The notes below the pieces were generated by a model. The model made no database searches, was not told the DNA's origin, and saw only the letters and a program-made list of their open reading frames with translations. A stretch of 64,000 bases of DNA from the NCBI RefSeq assembly GCF_014648475.1, contig NZ_BMRE01000002.1:434001-498000 (forward strand), in the 5' to 3' direction. Of the stretch, positions 9,195-17,632 are shown piece by piece. The DNA is from Lentzea flava (GTDB taxonomy: Bacteria > Actinomycetota > Actinomycetes > Mycobacteriales > Pseudonocardiaceae). Made by a program: the position numbers and the translations under genes. Position 1 is the first letter of the stretch. Every line of letters begins with the position of its first letter.

Positions 9195-10069
9195 CGCGTG
9201 ATCACCCGTCCCTGCAACAAAGTCACGCCCGCGATCAGCAGAGTGAGGATCACCGCGCCCGCGCTGCCGTGCCCGAAGTCCTGTCCGCCGGAGCCCAGGG
9301 CCGTGTAGTAGAGGTAGATCAACGGCGGTCGCGCGAACGGTGGGTAGCCGCGGTCTGTTCCCAGGACGTTGTAGAACTCGTCGAAAGCCTGGTAGGCCGC
9401 CACCAGCAGCAACAGCACGACGGCCACCGACGTGGTTTGCAGTTGTGGCAACGTGATGTGCCGCAGCGTCTGCCAGCCGCGGGAGGCCCCGTCTATCCAC
9501 GCCGCCTCGTAGAGGTGGTGCGGGATTCGTTGCAGGCCCGCGATGAAGAGGATCATGTAGAACCCGAGTTGCAGCCACAGCCGCAGCGTCACGAGCACGA
9601 GCCAGTACCAGGGCGGGGACGTCGACACCGTCCACGCGATCGGCTCCGCGCCGAACCAGGCCAGCACCGTGTTCGCGAGGCCGAAGCGAACGCCGTTGAA
9701 GATCGAGAGCTTCCACACCAGCGACGCCACGACGTACGAGCACGCCGTCGGCAGGAAGAACACCGAGCGGAAGAAGGCCTGCATGAAGCTGATCTGGTTG
9801 ACCAGCAACGCAAGTGCCAGGGCCAGCACGAACGTCAGCGGCACGATGAACGCCGCGAACACGCTGAACGTGCCCAGGCTCGACAGGAAGGGCTTGTCCG
9901 TCAGCATGTCCGCGTAGTTCCGGAGCCCGACGAACGACGTGGGCGTCACCGTGTTGCGGGCGTCGAAGAACGACAGCAGCAGGCTCCACACGATCGGCAC
10001 GTACACGAACACGAGCAGCCCGATGGCGAACGGGCCGACGAACAGCCAGAACGCGCGTCCGTTCCTCAT
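9191..10069 (-). CDS. Carbohydrate ABC transporter permease (MalF type)
   Basis: A 292-residue protein with six predicted membrane helices starting at residue 7. The EAA loop appears as YEAAWIDGASRGWQTLRHI (about residues 188-206). It partners the MalG-type subunit to form the translocation channel. Its ATG overlaps the stop of the solute-binding lipoprotein gene by 4 bp, and its own stop overlaps the next ATG, so binding protein, MalF and MalG form one coupled operon. The sugar transported is not evident. Confidence 0.93.
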   Translation of the reverse strand: MRNGRAFWLFVGPFAIGLLVFVYVPIVWSLLLSFFDARNTVTPTSFVGLRNYADMLTDKPFLSSLGTFSVFAAFIVPLTFVLALALALLVNQISFMQAFFRSVFFLPTACSYVVASLVWKLSIFNGVRFGLANTVLAWFGAEPIAWTVSTSPPWYWLVLVTLRLWLQLGFYMILFIAGLQRIPHHLYEAAWIDGASRGWQTLRHITLPQLQTTSVAVVLLLLVAAYQAFDEFYNVLGTDRGYPPFARPPLIYLYYTALGSGGQDFGHGSAGAVILTLLIAGVTLLQGRVITR

Positions 10070-11295
10070 CCGTACAGGCGCTTCAGCTCGTCCCGCACCT
10101 TCGCCGCCGCGCCGCGGAGTTCCTCGTCCGCGCGAGCACCGTCACGGACCACGCGCGACACCGCGTCGTTGAACGCGGTCCGCATCACCGACGTCCAGTC
10201 CGGTGGGTTGGACGCCTTCGCGTTGTCCCGCACGAACTTCACGGCGTCGGCGGCCGCGCCGGAGGTCAGCTTCGACGCCTTGGCGGAGATGCTCTTGCGC
10301 GGCGGGATGTGGAAGCCGTAGCCGAGGTTGAAGTCCTCCTGGTAGTCGGTCCGCTCGATCCACAGCCAGCGCACGAACTCCTTCGCCTCGTCGATCCGCT
10401 TCGACTTGGCGTTGACCATCGCGCCGAACGCGCCGACCGGCACGCTCGGACTGCCGGCGGAGGTGAGCTTCGGGAACGGCAGCACGCCGAAGTCGTCGCC
10501 CAGCGCCTTCTGCACGGCGGGAACGGCCCACAGGCCCGTCCACTGCATCGCGACGAGGCCCTGGGTGAACGCGTCGGGCTCCGCCCAGTCCTTCACCGCG
10601 CCGAGGAGCAGGCTGTCGCTGGTGTAGAGCTCGCGCAGCTTGCCGATCGCCTGGGCCGCAACAGGATCGTCGAACCCGACCTGGTGGTCGCGGACGTAGT
10701 CGAGTCCCGCCGACCACAGCGCGGGGCCGGCCAGCACGCCGCCGCCACCGTCGTTGCCGGCGAAGAGGCCCTTGACCCCGTCACGGGTCAGGCGTCGAGC
10801 CGCGTCGATCAGCTCGTCCACAGTGGACGGTGGCTGGACTCCCGCCTGGGCGAACATGCTCTTGCGGTAGAACAGCATCTGCATGTCCACCGCCTGCGGG
10901 ACGCCGTAGACCTTCCCGTCAACCGTGTGCGTGGCGAGAATCGGCTCGGAGAAGTCGCTCCTGGCGTCGCCGAAGACGTCGTCGAGCGGCACGACCTGAC
11001 CCGAACGGACCGAGCTGATCTGCAGGGTGGACTCGAAGACGTCCGGTCCGCCGTCGGACAGCAGGCTCGTCGCGAGCTTGGAGTCGTAGTCGCCGGGGTT
11101 CCACTGCACGTCGACCGGGGTCTTGGGGTACGACTTGGCGTATCTCTCCACCGCCTGCTGCACGCCGGGCTCGCCGTAGGCGTGGTACCACTGCCGCAGG
11201 GCCTGGCCGTTGCCGCCCCTGCCGGTGTTCGATCCGCACGCCGCGAGCAAGGCGCTCGCTCCTGCCAGGGAGAGAAGTCTGCGTCGGGAGATCAC
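10066..11295 (-). CDS. Extracellular solute-binding lipoprotein of a sugar ABC importer
   Basis: A 409-residue family 1 solute-binding protein. The N-terminus MISRRRLLSLAGASALLAAC carries twin-Arg-like basic residues and a lipobox ending at Cys20, so it is predicted to be lipidated and tethered outside the membrane. The body has the alternating alpha/beta pattern and conserved motifs (DVFESTLQ, YGVPQAVDMQMLFY, FVRWLWIE) of MalE-like proteins. GTG 11295 is used; the nearby ATG at 11299 is out of frame. It is first in the operon with two permeases. No regulator is adjacent, and the ligand is unknown. Its position inside the galactan block is an insertion relative to the mycobacterial arrangement. 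Confidence 0.92.
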   Translation of the reverse strand: MISRRRLLSLAGASALLAACGSNTGRGGNGQALRQWYHAYGEPGVQQAVERYAKSYPKTPVDVQWNPGDYDSKLATSLLSDGGPDVFESTLQISSVRSGQVVPLDDVFGDARSDFSEPILATHTVDGKVYGVPQAVDMQMLFYRKSMFAQAGVQPPSTVDELIDAARRLTRDGVKGLFAGNDGGGGVLAGPALWSAGLDYVRDHQVGFDDPVAAQAIGKLRELYTSDSLLLGAVKDWAEPDAFTQGLVAMQWTGLWAVPAVQKALGDDFGVLPFPKLTSAGSPSVPVGAFGAMVNAKSKRIDEAKEFVRWLWIERTDYQEDFNLGYGFHIPPRKSISAKASKLTSGAAADAVKFVRDNAKASNPPDWTSVMRTAFNDAVSRVVRDGARADEELRGAAAKVRDELKRLYG

Positions 11296-11335
11296 CCATC
11301 ACGTCTTACTCCGATCACCTCTCGTGCGCGAGCGG

Positions 11336-11530
11336 TTACTCGAAGTGCGCCACCACGACGTTGGAGAAGTTCACGACGTACTCACGGCCGTCCGGGCCCG
11401 CGATCGGTTGAGTGTGGCCGTTGCGGACGATCTGGGTCAGCCGTGGCGCGAGATCGTCCCGCGTCTGTTCGGTGACGGTGAGAGTGATCGGGTTCGGGTT
11501 TGCGGCGAGGAACAGCACAAGTCGGCTCAT
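11336..11530 (-). CDS. Small conserved-looking hypothetical protein (64 aa)
   Basis: A 64-residue soluble protein beginning MSRLVLFLAANPNP and ending VVNFSNVVVAHFE. The composition is balanced, with strong GC3 bias, and the predicted fold is all-beta (strands near 3-8, 15-20 and 47-61). An upstream in-frame start at 11542 would add four residues; the ATG at 11530 is chosen because the protein then begins at the predicted first strand. It lies alone between the ABC importer and glfT1 on the same strand. No family was recognised. Confidence 0.55.
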   Translation of the reverse strand: MSRLVLFLAANPNPITLTVTEQTRDDLAPRLTQIVRNGHTQPIAGPDGREYVVNFSNVVVAHFE

Positions 11531-11602
11531 GCCGTTCAGCAAACCGCGTCCAGACGATGTGCAGAGGGCGGTTTCGCGGGGAGCGATTCCGCCCTCAGCA
11601 GA

Positions 11603-12505
11603 TCACTTGCGGAAGAAGCGCTCCCGCTGACCGAGGCGCACGAGCTTGACCCACTCGACGAACGCCTTCGGGTCCCGCTTCACCGCGAGGAAGTACAGGC
11701 CGAACCGGAACACCTCCAGCGCGCCCAGCTTGCGCATGCCCGGCTGCGACAGCAGGTACCCGCGGTTGCGGTAGGTGTAGTAGCGCTTGATCGGGTTCTC
11801 CGGGTCCTGGGCGTGGAACTTGCCGCCCAGCATCGGCTTGAACTCGTCGGAACCGTCCGGGTGGACGTAGGCGACTCGCAGCGACGTGCCGAACGGCAGG
11901 CCGGAGCGGACGAGGCGGCGGTGGATCTCCACCTCGTCGCCGCGGAAGAACAGGCGGTAGTCCGGCACGCCGACGACGTCCAGCGTGGACGCGCGGAACA
12001 GCGCGCCGTTGAACAGCGAGGCGATGCCCGGCAGGAAGGTCGTGCCGAGCTCGGCAGCGGACCGCTTCCACGTCAGGCCGCGGCGCAACGGGAACGCGAG
12101 CTTGTCCGGGCTGTCGATGTTCGTGACGACCGGAGAGATCTCCGCGAGGTTGCGGCGGTCGGCCTCTTCGAGCAGCACGGCCAGCACGTTCTCGTCGGCG
12201 GGACGGCCGTCGTCGTCGGCCAGCCACACCCAGTCGGCGCCCAGTGAGAGCGCGTGCAGGATGCCCAGCGCGAAGCCGCCCGCGCCGCCGAGGTTGCGGT
12301 GCGACGGCAGGTAGGTCGTGGGAAGCGGGCACTGCTCGACGAGGTCGTCGACCGGCTGGTCAGGGCCGTTGTCGACGACTACGAGGTGGTCGGGGACACG
12401 GGTCTGGGTCGCGAGCGCCTTGAGCGAGGAGGCCAGCAGCTCGCGGCGGTGGCGGGTGACCACCACCGCGACGACGGAGCCCTTGGGCAGTGCCTGGAGG
12501 TTCAC
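11603..12505 (-). CDS. glfT1: Galactofuranosyltransferase GlfT1
   Basis: A 300-residue GT2 enzyme that adds the first galactofuranose residues to the rhamnosyl-GlcNAc-polyprenyl linker in galactan synthesis. Visible motifs are VVAVVVTRHRRELL (N-terminal strand), LVVVDNGPDQP, HRNLGGAGGFALGI (the GGxGGF signature of bacterial galactofuranosyl and rhamnosyl transferases), WLADDDGRP (metal site) and FFRGDEVEIHRRL (catalytic base region). Length matches mycobacterial Rv3782. It starts 5 bp after wzt on the same strand; the wzm-wzt-glfT1 order is the same as Rv3783-Rv3781-Rv3782 apart from the last two, supporting one assembly/export unit. Confidence 0.93.
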   Translation of the reverse strand: MNLQALPKGSVVAVVVTRHRRELLASSLKALATQTRVPDHLVVVDNGPDQPVDDLVEQCPLPTTYLPSHRNLGGAGGFALGILHALSLGADWVWLADDDGRPADENVLAVLLEEADRRNLAEISPVVTNIDSPDKLAFPLRRGLTWKRSAAELGTTFLPGIASLFNGALFRASTLDVVGVPDYRLFFRGDEVEIHRRLVRSGLPFGTSLRVAYVHPDGSDEFKPMLGGKFHAQDPENPIKRYYTYRNRGYLLSQPGMRKLGALEVFRFGLYFLAVKRDPKAFVEWVKLVRLGQRERFFRK

Positions 12506-12509
12506 TTCT

Positions 12510-13310
12510 CTATTCGCCGCCGTTTCCGCTGAGAACCGGGGTCTCGTCGTGCTGGTGCATCCGCTCGAACGGGTCGAAGCCCTTGTACGCGGTCAGCACC
12601 TCACGCAAGCCGCCGTGCATCTTCACATGGCCCTCGTCCATCCAGATAGCCGTGTCGCAGAACTCCGCCAGGAACTCGTCGGAGTGGTTCGCGAACACCA
12701 GCAGGCCGGAGCGGGCCACCAGGTCCTTGAGCCGGTCGCGGGCCTTCGCCATGAACGCCGCGTCGACCGCGCCGATGCCCTCGTCGAGCAGGAGGATCTC
12801 GGGGTTGATCGAGGTGACCACGCCCAGCGCCAGCCGGACGCGCATGCCGGTCGAGTAGGTGCGCAGCGGCATCTGCAGGTAGTCACCGAGCTCGGTGAAC
12901 TCCGCGATGTCGTCGACGCGGGACTCCATCTGCTTGCGGGTCATGCCGAGGAACAGGCCCCGGATCATGATGTTCTCGTAGCCGGAGATCTCCGGGTCCA
13001 TGCCGACGCCGAGGTCGAAGACCGGCGCCACCTTGCCGACGATGCGCGAGTGGCCGCGCGTGGGCTCGTAGATGCCCGCCAGCAGGCGCAGCAGCGTGGA
13101 CTTGCCGGCACCGTTGTGGCCCACCAGGCCGACCCGGTCGCCGTCCTTGAGCGACAGCGTGATGTCGTGCAGCGCCTCGATGATCGGGACGCGGCCCTCT
13201 GAGCCGATCTTGCCGCCGACCTTGCCGAGTGCGAGCTTCTTCAGCGACCTCGACTTCGCGTCGAAGATCGGGAAGTCGACCGATGCGTTCCAGACGTCGA
13301 TGCTGACCAT
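12510..13310 (-). CDS. wzt: ABC-2 exporter ATPase for lipid-linked galactan (Wzt/RfbE type)
   Basis: A 266-residue ATPase that powers export of a lipid-linked polysaccharide. Motifs are Walker A GHNGAGKST (64-72), the Q-loop region PVFDLGVGMDPEISGYEN typical of Wzt/TagH proteins, signature TYSTGMRVRL, Walker B ILLLDEG and the switch His in FANHSDEF. It lacks the C-terminal carbohydrate-recognition domain of O-antigen Wzt proteins, as in mycobacterial Rv3781. The ATG at 13310 lies 19 bp from the end of wzm with GGAGG upstream. Together with wzm it is the likely flippase for the galactan intermediate. Confidence 0.95.
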   Translation of the reverse strand: MVSIDVWNASVDFPIFDAKSRSLKKLALGKVGGKIGSEGRVPIIEALHDITLSLKDGDRVGLVGHNGAGKSTLLRLLAGIYEPTRGHSRIVGKVAPVFDLGVGMDPEISGYENIMIRGLFLGMTRKQMESRVDDIAEFTELGDYLQMPLRTYSTGMRVRLALGVVTSINPEILLLDEGIGAVDAAFMAKARDRLKDLVARSGLLVFANHSDEFLAEFCDTAIWMDEGHVKMHGGLREVLTAYKGFDPFERMHQHDETPVLSGNGGE

Positions 13311-13329
13311 GGTTGTCTCGGCCTCCTTC

Positions 13330-14244
13330 TCAGACCCAGTAGGAAACGCGGGCGCGGTAGTTGCGCAGGATGACGAGCGCGGCGAGCCAGCCGACGACGG
13401 TGAAGGAGCCGACGACCACCCAGTGGTGCCAGTCGATCGCGTGGCCGAGCAGCGGGGCCCTGACCACCTCGACGAAGTGGTACACCGGGTTGAGCTCGGC
13501 GATCAGCATGCGCCAGTCGTTCTGGCCGCCACCGGTGACCCGCTGCAGCACGCCGGCGTCCCACACGATCGGCGTCATGAAGAACACCAGGTTGATGAAG
13601 CTGTTCACGACCGGCGGGATGTCGCGGAAGCGGGTGCTGATGACGCCGAACAGCAGGGCGATCCACACCGCGTTCACCGCGAGCAGCATGAAGCCGGGAA
13701 CAGCGAGGACGATCGTCCAGCTGATGCCGGGGTGGGTCGGGCCGTTCTCGCTGATCTGGTACTGGTGATCGAGCGACGTGAAGAAGATGGCGAGCACCAC
13801 CACGTAGACCACGAGGTTGTGCGCGAAGAACAGCACCTGGCGCCACACCATGCGCATCACGTGCACCGTGATCGGCGCGGGCAGGTGCTTGATGAGCCCC
13901 TCGTTCGCGATGAACACGTCGGTGCCCTCGGTGATGCAGCCGAGGATGAAGTTCCAGACGATGAAGCCGACCGTCACGTACGGCAGGAACGTGGGGACGT
14001 TCGTGTCGAACAGCACCGAGTACAGCAGGCCGAGCGCCAGGGCTGTCGTGCCCATCGAGATGGTGATCCACAACGGACCGATGACCGAGCGGCGGTAGCG
14101 CTGCTTGATGTCCTGCCAGCCGAGGTGACCCCACAGTTCGCGGTGGTCCCACGCCTCCCGCACATCGGCGAACGCGCGCTTGAAGCTGCGCGACTTGACG
14201 GCAGGCGGCGCCTCGGGGTGGTCGAGCGTACTGGTGGCTTGCAC
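13330..14244 (-). CDS. wzm: ABC-2 exporter permease for lipid-linked galactan (Wzm/RfbD type)
   Basis: A 304-residue ABC-2 permease with about six predicted membrane helices after a roughly 45-residue cytoplasmic N-terminus. The motif WQDIKQRYRRSVIGPLW just before helix 1 is the hallmark of polysaccharide/teichoic acid exporters (TagG/Wzm). It pairs with the ATPase encoded next. The GTG start at 14244 has no clear Shine-Dalgarno site but has TACGCT 8 nt upstream, suggesting a leaderless promoter of its own. The predicted substrate, by synteny with Rv3783, is the polyprenyl-linked galactan. Confidence 0.94.
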   Translation of the reverse strand: MQATSTLDHPEAPPAVKSRSFKRAFADVREAWDHRELWGHLGWQDIKQRYRRSVIGPLWITISMGTTALALGLLYSVLFDTNVPTFLPYVTVGFIVWNFILGCITEGTDVFIANEGLIKHLPAPITVHVMRMVWRQVLFFAHNLVVYVVVLAIFFTSLDHQYQISENGPTHPGISWTIVLAVPGFMLLAVNAVWIALLFGVISTRFRDIPPVVNSFINLVFFMTPIVWDAGVLQRVTGGGQNDWRMLIAELNPVYHFVEVVRAPLLGHAIDWHHWVVVGSFTVVGWLAALVILRNYRARVSYWV

Positions 14245-14252
14245 GAGGACTG

Positions 14253-14258
14253 AGCGTA
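14253..14258 (-). promoter_or_regulatory. -10 box TACGCT of leaderless wzm
   Basis: On the - strand TACGCT is followed by 8 nt and then the GTG of wzm. No ribosome site is visible. Confidence 0.4.
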
Positions 14259-14303
14259 CCGGCGCCGGTTGAACGACCTGGACGCCGGTACGTCACGGGG
14301 TGG

Positions 14304-15143
14304 TCACCGAGCGGGGATCTTGGTCACTTTCATGGTCACCTGCTCGTTGTCGTAGGTGAACGACTCGTAGCTGAACTCGATCCCGGTCTGCTCGACGTAC
14401 TCGGTCCAGGCCTTGTGCTCGTGCTCCTGCCAGCCGGGGAAGTTGAAGTACTCGTCGAACAGGATGACGCTGCCCTCGACCAGCCGCGGCCCGACCAGCT
14501 CCAGCACGGTCTTCGTCGACGAGTAGAGGTCGCAGTCGACGTGCAGGAACGTGACCGGGCCCTCGTGGGTCTCCAGAAAGCCGGGCAGCGTCTCGTCGAA
14601 CCAGCCGACGACCAGCTCGGCACCGGGCACCTCCGGCAGGCCGTCGACGTTGAACGCGCCGGCCGGGAAGCCGTTGCGCCAGTTCTCCGGCAGCCCCTCG
14701 AACGAGTCGAAGCCGTAGACGTCCTTGCCCTCGCGGGCGGTGGCGATGATCTTCAGCGTGGTGCCGGTGTAGACGCCGAACTCCAGCGCGAGCCCGCCCT
14801 CTGGCGCGAGCGACAACGCGTGCTCGAGGGTCTCGTGGGGGTGACCGAACTGCGGAGCGTGCGGCATGTGCTCGCGCACGAACGTCGCACTCTGCAGCGC
14901 GGCCTCCTGCTCGCCCGCGAACACGAGATCCCTGCGTGTGCGGACCTCGAGCTGGCGGGTCTGGTCCACGGCGCGGTCGCCCTGGTGGCGAATCTCCACG
15001 CGCAGCTCGTCCACCTGGCGCTGCAGGTCGGCGATCTGCGCCCGCATCGGGGCCATCGCATCGCTCACGATTTCGATCGCCTTGACACGCAGCTTGTGGC
15101 GTAACTGCTTGGCCGCCAGGCCGCGGCGCACCTGCTCGAGCAC
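14304..15143 (-). CDS. TylF/MycF-type SAM-dependent methyltransferase with N-terminal coiled coil
   Basis: A 279-residue protein. Residues about 10-75 are a charged heptad-rich segment (AQIADLQRQVDELRVEIRHQ) likely to form a coiled coil. The rest is a class I methyltransferase: LALEFGVYTGTTLKII (motif I), VYGFDSFEGLPENW (motif II), and FLHVDCDLYSSTKTVL with ILFDEYFN (metal/acid region of macrocin O-methyltransferases). Such enzymes methylate sugar hydroxyls. GTG 15143 is chosen because GGAGAGGAG lies 6-14 nt upstream; an earlier start at 15185 lacks one. It sits between bpa and wzm on the same strand, so methylation of an envelope glycan before export is a reasonable inference. Confidence 0.85.
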   Translation of the reverse strand: MLEQVRRGLAAKQLRHKLRVKAIEIVSDAMAPMRAQIADLQRQVDELRVEIRHQGDRAVDQTRQLEVRTRRDLVFAGEQEAALQSATFVREHMPHAPQFGHPHETLEHALSLAPEGGLALEFGVYTGTTLKIIATAREGKDVYGFDSFEGLPENWRNGFPAGAFNVDGLPEVPGAELVVGWFDETLPGFLETHEGPVTFLHVDCDLYSSTKTVLELVGPRLVEGSVILFDEYFNFPGWQEHEHKAWTEYVEQTGIEFSYESFTYDNEQVTMKVTKIPAR

Positions 15144-15200
15144 GCTGGCTCCTCTCCAGGAAAGGTCAGCGCATCGTAGAACCACTCCACGGGGGGACGG

Positions 15201-15686
15201 CTAGAGGTACTGACCGGTGCCTTTGCCGGTGGCGCCGCCGTCGTGGCCGTCGACGCCGCCGCCCGCGGGCAGGGCGCGGCCGCGCATCTGCTCCAGCTGT
15301 GCCCGCGCGGCCATCTGCTGCGCGAACAGGGCCGTCTGGATGCCGTGGAACAGGCCCTCCAGCCAGCCGACGAGCTGAGCCTGCGCGATCCGCAGCTCGG
15401 CGTCCGACGGGGTGCCCTCCTCCGTGAACGGCAGCGAGAGGCGCTCCAGCTCCTCGCGCAGCTCCGGCGCGAGGCCGTCCTCGAGCTCGTCGATCGACCG
15501 CTTGTGGATCTCCTTGAGGCGGTTGCGGCTGGCCTCGTCCAGAGGTGCCGCCCGCACCTCCTCAAGCAGCTGCTTGATCATCGTGCCGATCCGCATGACC
15601 TTCGCCGGCTGCTCGACCATGTCGGTGATGTCGCCGTCCTGGCCGCCGACGATGACGACTGGCTGCTCCTTGTTCATGGTCTCCAT
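15201..15686 (-). CDS. bpa: Bacterial proteasome activator
   Basis: A 161-residue helical protein that forms rings which open the 20S proteasome gate and deliver unfolded substrates without ATP. The C-terminus GTGQYL is the gate-opening GQYL motif that docks between proteasome alpha subunits. The central helices carry VMRIGTMIKQLLEEVR and LVGWLEGLFHGIQTALFAQQM, typical of Bpa (Rv3780). ATG 15686 is preferred (GGAGAAGG about 5-12 nt upstream); ATG 15677 would trim three residues. No proteasome subunit genes lie in this window. The gene is divergent from the desulfurase-like gene, as in mycobacteria. Confidence 0.95.
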   Translation of the reverse strand: METMNKEQPVVIVGGQDGDITDMVEQPAKVMRIGTMIKQLLEEVRAAPLDEASRNRLKEIHKRSIDELEDGLAPELREELERLSLPFTEEGTPSDAELRIAQAQLVGWLEGLFHGIQTALFAQQMAARAQLEQMRGRALPAGGGVDGHDGGATGKGTGQYL

Positions 15687-15755
15687 CCTGGCCTTCTCCG
15701 GTGAGCGGAGGTTATCCGGGTGGGGGCTGGCCGACACCGTGTTTGCCTTCATACG

Positions 15756-15761
15756 TACGGT
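15756..15761 (+). promoter_or_regulatory. -10 box TACGGT of a leaderless gene
   Basis: TACGGT is followed by 7 nt and the ATG at 15769, with no Shine-Dalgarno sequence. Confidence 0.45.
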
Positions 15762-15768
15762 GTGTGGC

Positions 15769-16968
15769 ATGGCGTTCGACGTCGCACGGGTACGAGGGCT
15801 CTTCCCCGCGCTCGGCGACGGCTGGGTCCACCTCGACGCACCGGCCGGCATGCAGGTGCCCGAACAGGTCGCCACCGCCGTCTCCACCGCGCTGCGCGCC
15901 CCGGTCTCCGGACCAGGCGGTATTTTCCCTGCCTCGCAACGGGCAGAAGCCATCGTGGACGCTGCCCGCAGGGCCGTCGCCGACCTCGTCGGCGGTGATC
16001 CGGCCGGTGTGGTGCTCGGTCCGTCGTCCGCGGTGCTGCTGCAACGTCTCGCGGACGCGATGACCGACGACTGGTTCATGGGCGACGAGGTGCTCGTCTC
16101 CCGGCTGGACCACCCGGCGAACATCGCGCCGTGGCTGCGCGCCACCCAGCGCACCGGCAGCGCGGTCAAATGGGCAGAGATAGACATCGAGACCTGCGAG
16201 CTGCCGAGCTGGCAGTACGACGACCTGGTCACGGACCGCACGAAGCTCATCGCGATCACCGCGGCCTCCGGCGTGGTCGGCACCCGCCCCGACCTGGGGA
16301 AGATCTCCGCGGTGGCTCGCGCGCACGGGTCGTTGATGGTCGTGGACGCGTCCTCGGCCGCGCCCTTCGTGCCGTTGGACATCGTTGGCATGGGTGCCGA
16401 CGTCGTGGCTCTTTCCGCAGGTCAGTGGGGTGGTCCGCCGGTGGGTGCGCTGGTGTTCCGCGACCCGTCGGTGCTCGAGCGGCTGCCGTCGTGCTCGGTC
16501 GACCCCGCGGCCCGCGGTCCCGAGCGGCTCGAACTGGGCCCGCACGCCTACCCGATGCTCGCCGGGCTCGTCGCGTCCGTGGAGTACCTCGCGGACCTCG
16601 ACGACGCGGCCACGGGCACGCGCCGTGAGCGTCTGGTCACATCTTTGGGATCCGTGAAGGCGTACCAGGCCGGGCTGCTCGCTAATCTCATCAACGAACT
16701 GCGTTCGCTGCGACACGTGATGGTGATCGGCGACGCCATGCGCAGGGTTCCCGCGCTGGCGTTCACGATCGCCGGGGTCAAGGCGGAGGACGGCGTGGAA
16801 CACCTCGCGTCACGGGGTGTCTGCGCGTTCGCCGACCCCGGTCAGCACGGGGTGTTCTCGGTGCTGGGTGTCGGCGAGGTCGGCGGCGCCATCCGCGTCG
16901 GGCTCGCGCACTACACGAACGCGGTCGAGGTGGACGACCTGGTGAGGGCGGTGGCCGAGCTGGGCTGA
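15769..16968 (+). CDS. Cysteine-desulfurase-like (aminotransferase class V) protein lacking the PLP lysine
   Basis: A 399-residue fold-type I protein related to SufS-like enzymes and to Rv3778c. VVLGPSSAVLLQ, ASGVVGTRPDLGKI and MVVDASSAAP (Asp193 in the pyridine-N position) follow the class V pattern. The segment where the Schiff-base lysine is expected (S-x-x-K-x-x-G-P) reads SAGQWGGP, with Gln219 at that position. The nearest downstream Lys is far away. The protein is therefore unlikely to be a conventional PLP enzyme. ATG 15769 is supported by the TACGGT box; the long upstream extension overlaps bpa. It is followed 19 bp later by a methyltransferase-like gene. Confidence 0.85.
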   Translation: MAFDVARVRGLFPALGDGWVHLDAPAGMQVPEQVATAVSTALRAPVSGPGGIFPASQRAEAIVDAARRAVADLVGGDPAGVVLGPSSAVLLQRLADAMTDDWFMGDEVLVSRLDHPANIAPWLRATQRTGSAVKWAEIDIETCELPSWQYDDLVTDRTKLIAITAASGVVGTRPDLGKISAVARAHGSLMVVDASSAAPFVPLDIVGMGADVVALSAGQWGGPPVGALVFRDPSVLERLPSCSVDPAARGPERLELGPHAYPMLAGLVASVEYLADLDDAATGTRRERLVTSLGSVKAYQAGLLANLINELRSLRHVMVIGDAMRRVPALAFTIAGVKAEDGVEHLASRGVCAFADPGQHGVFSVLGVGEVGGAIRVGLAHYTNAVEVDDLVRAVAELG

Positions 16969-16987
16969 GGGACTTGGGAGATCTTGC

Positions 16988-17632
16988 TTGGACGACTCGC
17001 TTGCTCGCGAGCTCGCCGATCTCTCGGCCCTGCAGCGCATCGCCTCGCTGAACACGGAGTACCTGCCGTGGTCCCCCGGCGACCTCAGACCGGCGGCCCT
17101 GGTCGCGGTGATGGACGAGATCGTGCTGGGCGCCCGCACCGTGCTGGTGGAGCTGGGCTGCGGCTCCTCCTCGGTCCTGCTGGCCAGGTTGCTGTCCCAG
17201 CGCGGGTTCGGGCACCTGTTGTCGATCGAGCACGACGAACGCACGGCCGCCTTCGTCGCCTCGCAGCTGCGACGTGAAGGGCTGGGATCGGTCGCGCGCG
17301 TCGTGCACGCGCCGCTGTCCCGGCATCCGGCGGCGTTGTCGCGGCACGGCCAGTGGTACGCGCCGCAGCAGGTCCACGACGAGGTGCTCGCGTACATCGA
17401 CCGGTTCGGACTGGTGGACCTGCTGCTCATCGACGGCCCTGGGCTCGGCGACTCGCGTTATCCGGCCTTGCCCGTGCTGCGCGCGGTACTGGCGCCGGGA
17501 GCGACGGTGCTGGTCGACGACGTCGACCGGCCGGACGAGCAGGCCGTGCTGACGCGGTGGTCCGAGGAGTTCAGGCTGGAGTTCCGCACGGCTCCCCGGA
17601 CCTCGCTCGCCGCGGCTACCGCTCTCGCCTGA
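16988..17632 (+). CDS. Class I methyltransferase-fold protein, function unknown
   Basis: A 214-residue protein. VLVELGCGSSSVLLARLL (about residues 52-69) is a SAM-binding motif I, LLSIEHDER the acidic loop, and DLLLIDGPGLGDSRYPALP plus VLVDDVDR the motif IV/V region, as in FkbM/TylF-like and class I methyltransferases acting on small substrates. TTG 16988 is used: GGGAG lies 8-12 nt upstream and no better in-frame start exists nearby. It is probably cotranscribed with the preceding desulfurase-like gene (19 bp gap). The last 17 bp overlap the 3' end of the convergent quinone oxidoreductase gene. The substrate is unknown. Confidence 0.75.
   Translation: MDDSLARELADLSALQRIASLNTEYLPWSPGDLRPAALVAVMDEIVLGARTVLVELGCGSSSVLLARLLSQRGFGHLLSIEHDERTAAFVASQLRREGLGSVARVVHAPLSRHPAALSRHGQWYAPQQVHDEVLAYIDRFGLVDLLLIDGPGLGDSRYPALPVLRAVLAPGATVLVDDVDRPDEQAVLTRWSEEFRLEFRTAPRTSLAAATALA

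Noticed and set aside
12318..13202. 294-codon open frame on the + strand opposite wzt/glfT1
   Set aside because: Antisense shadow; composition (His/Val/Arg-rich) is typical of GC-rich noncoding frames.
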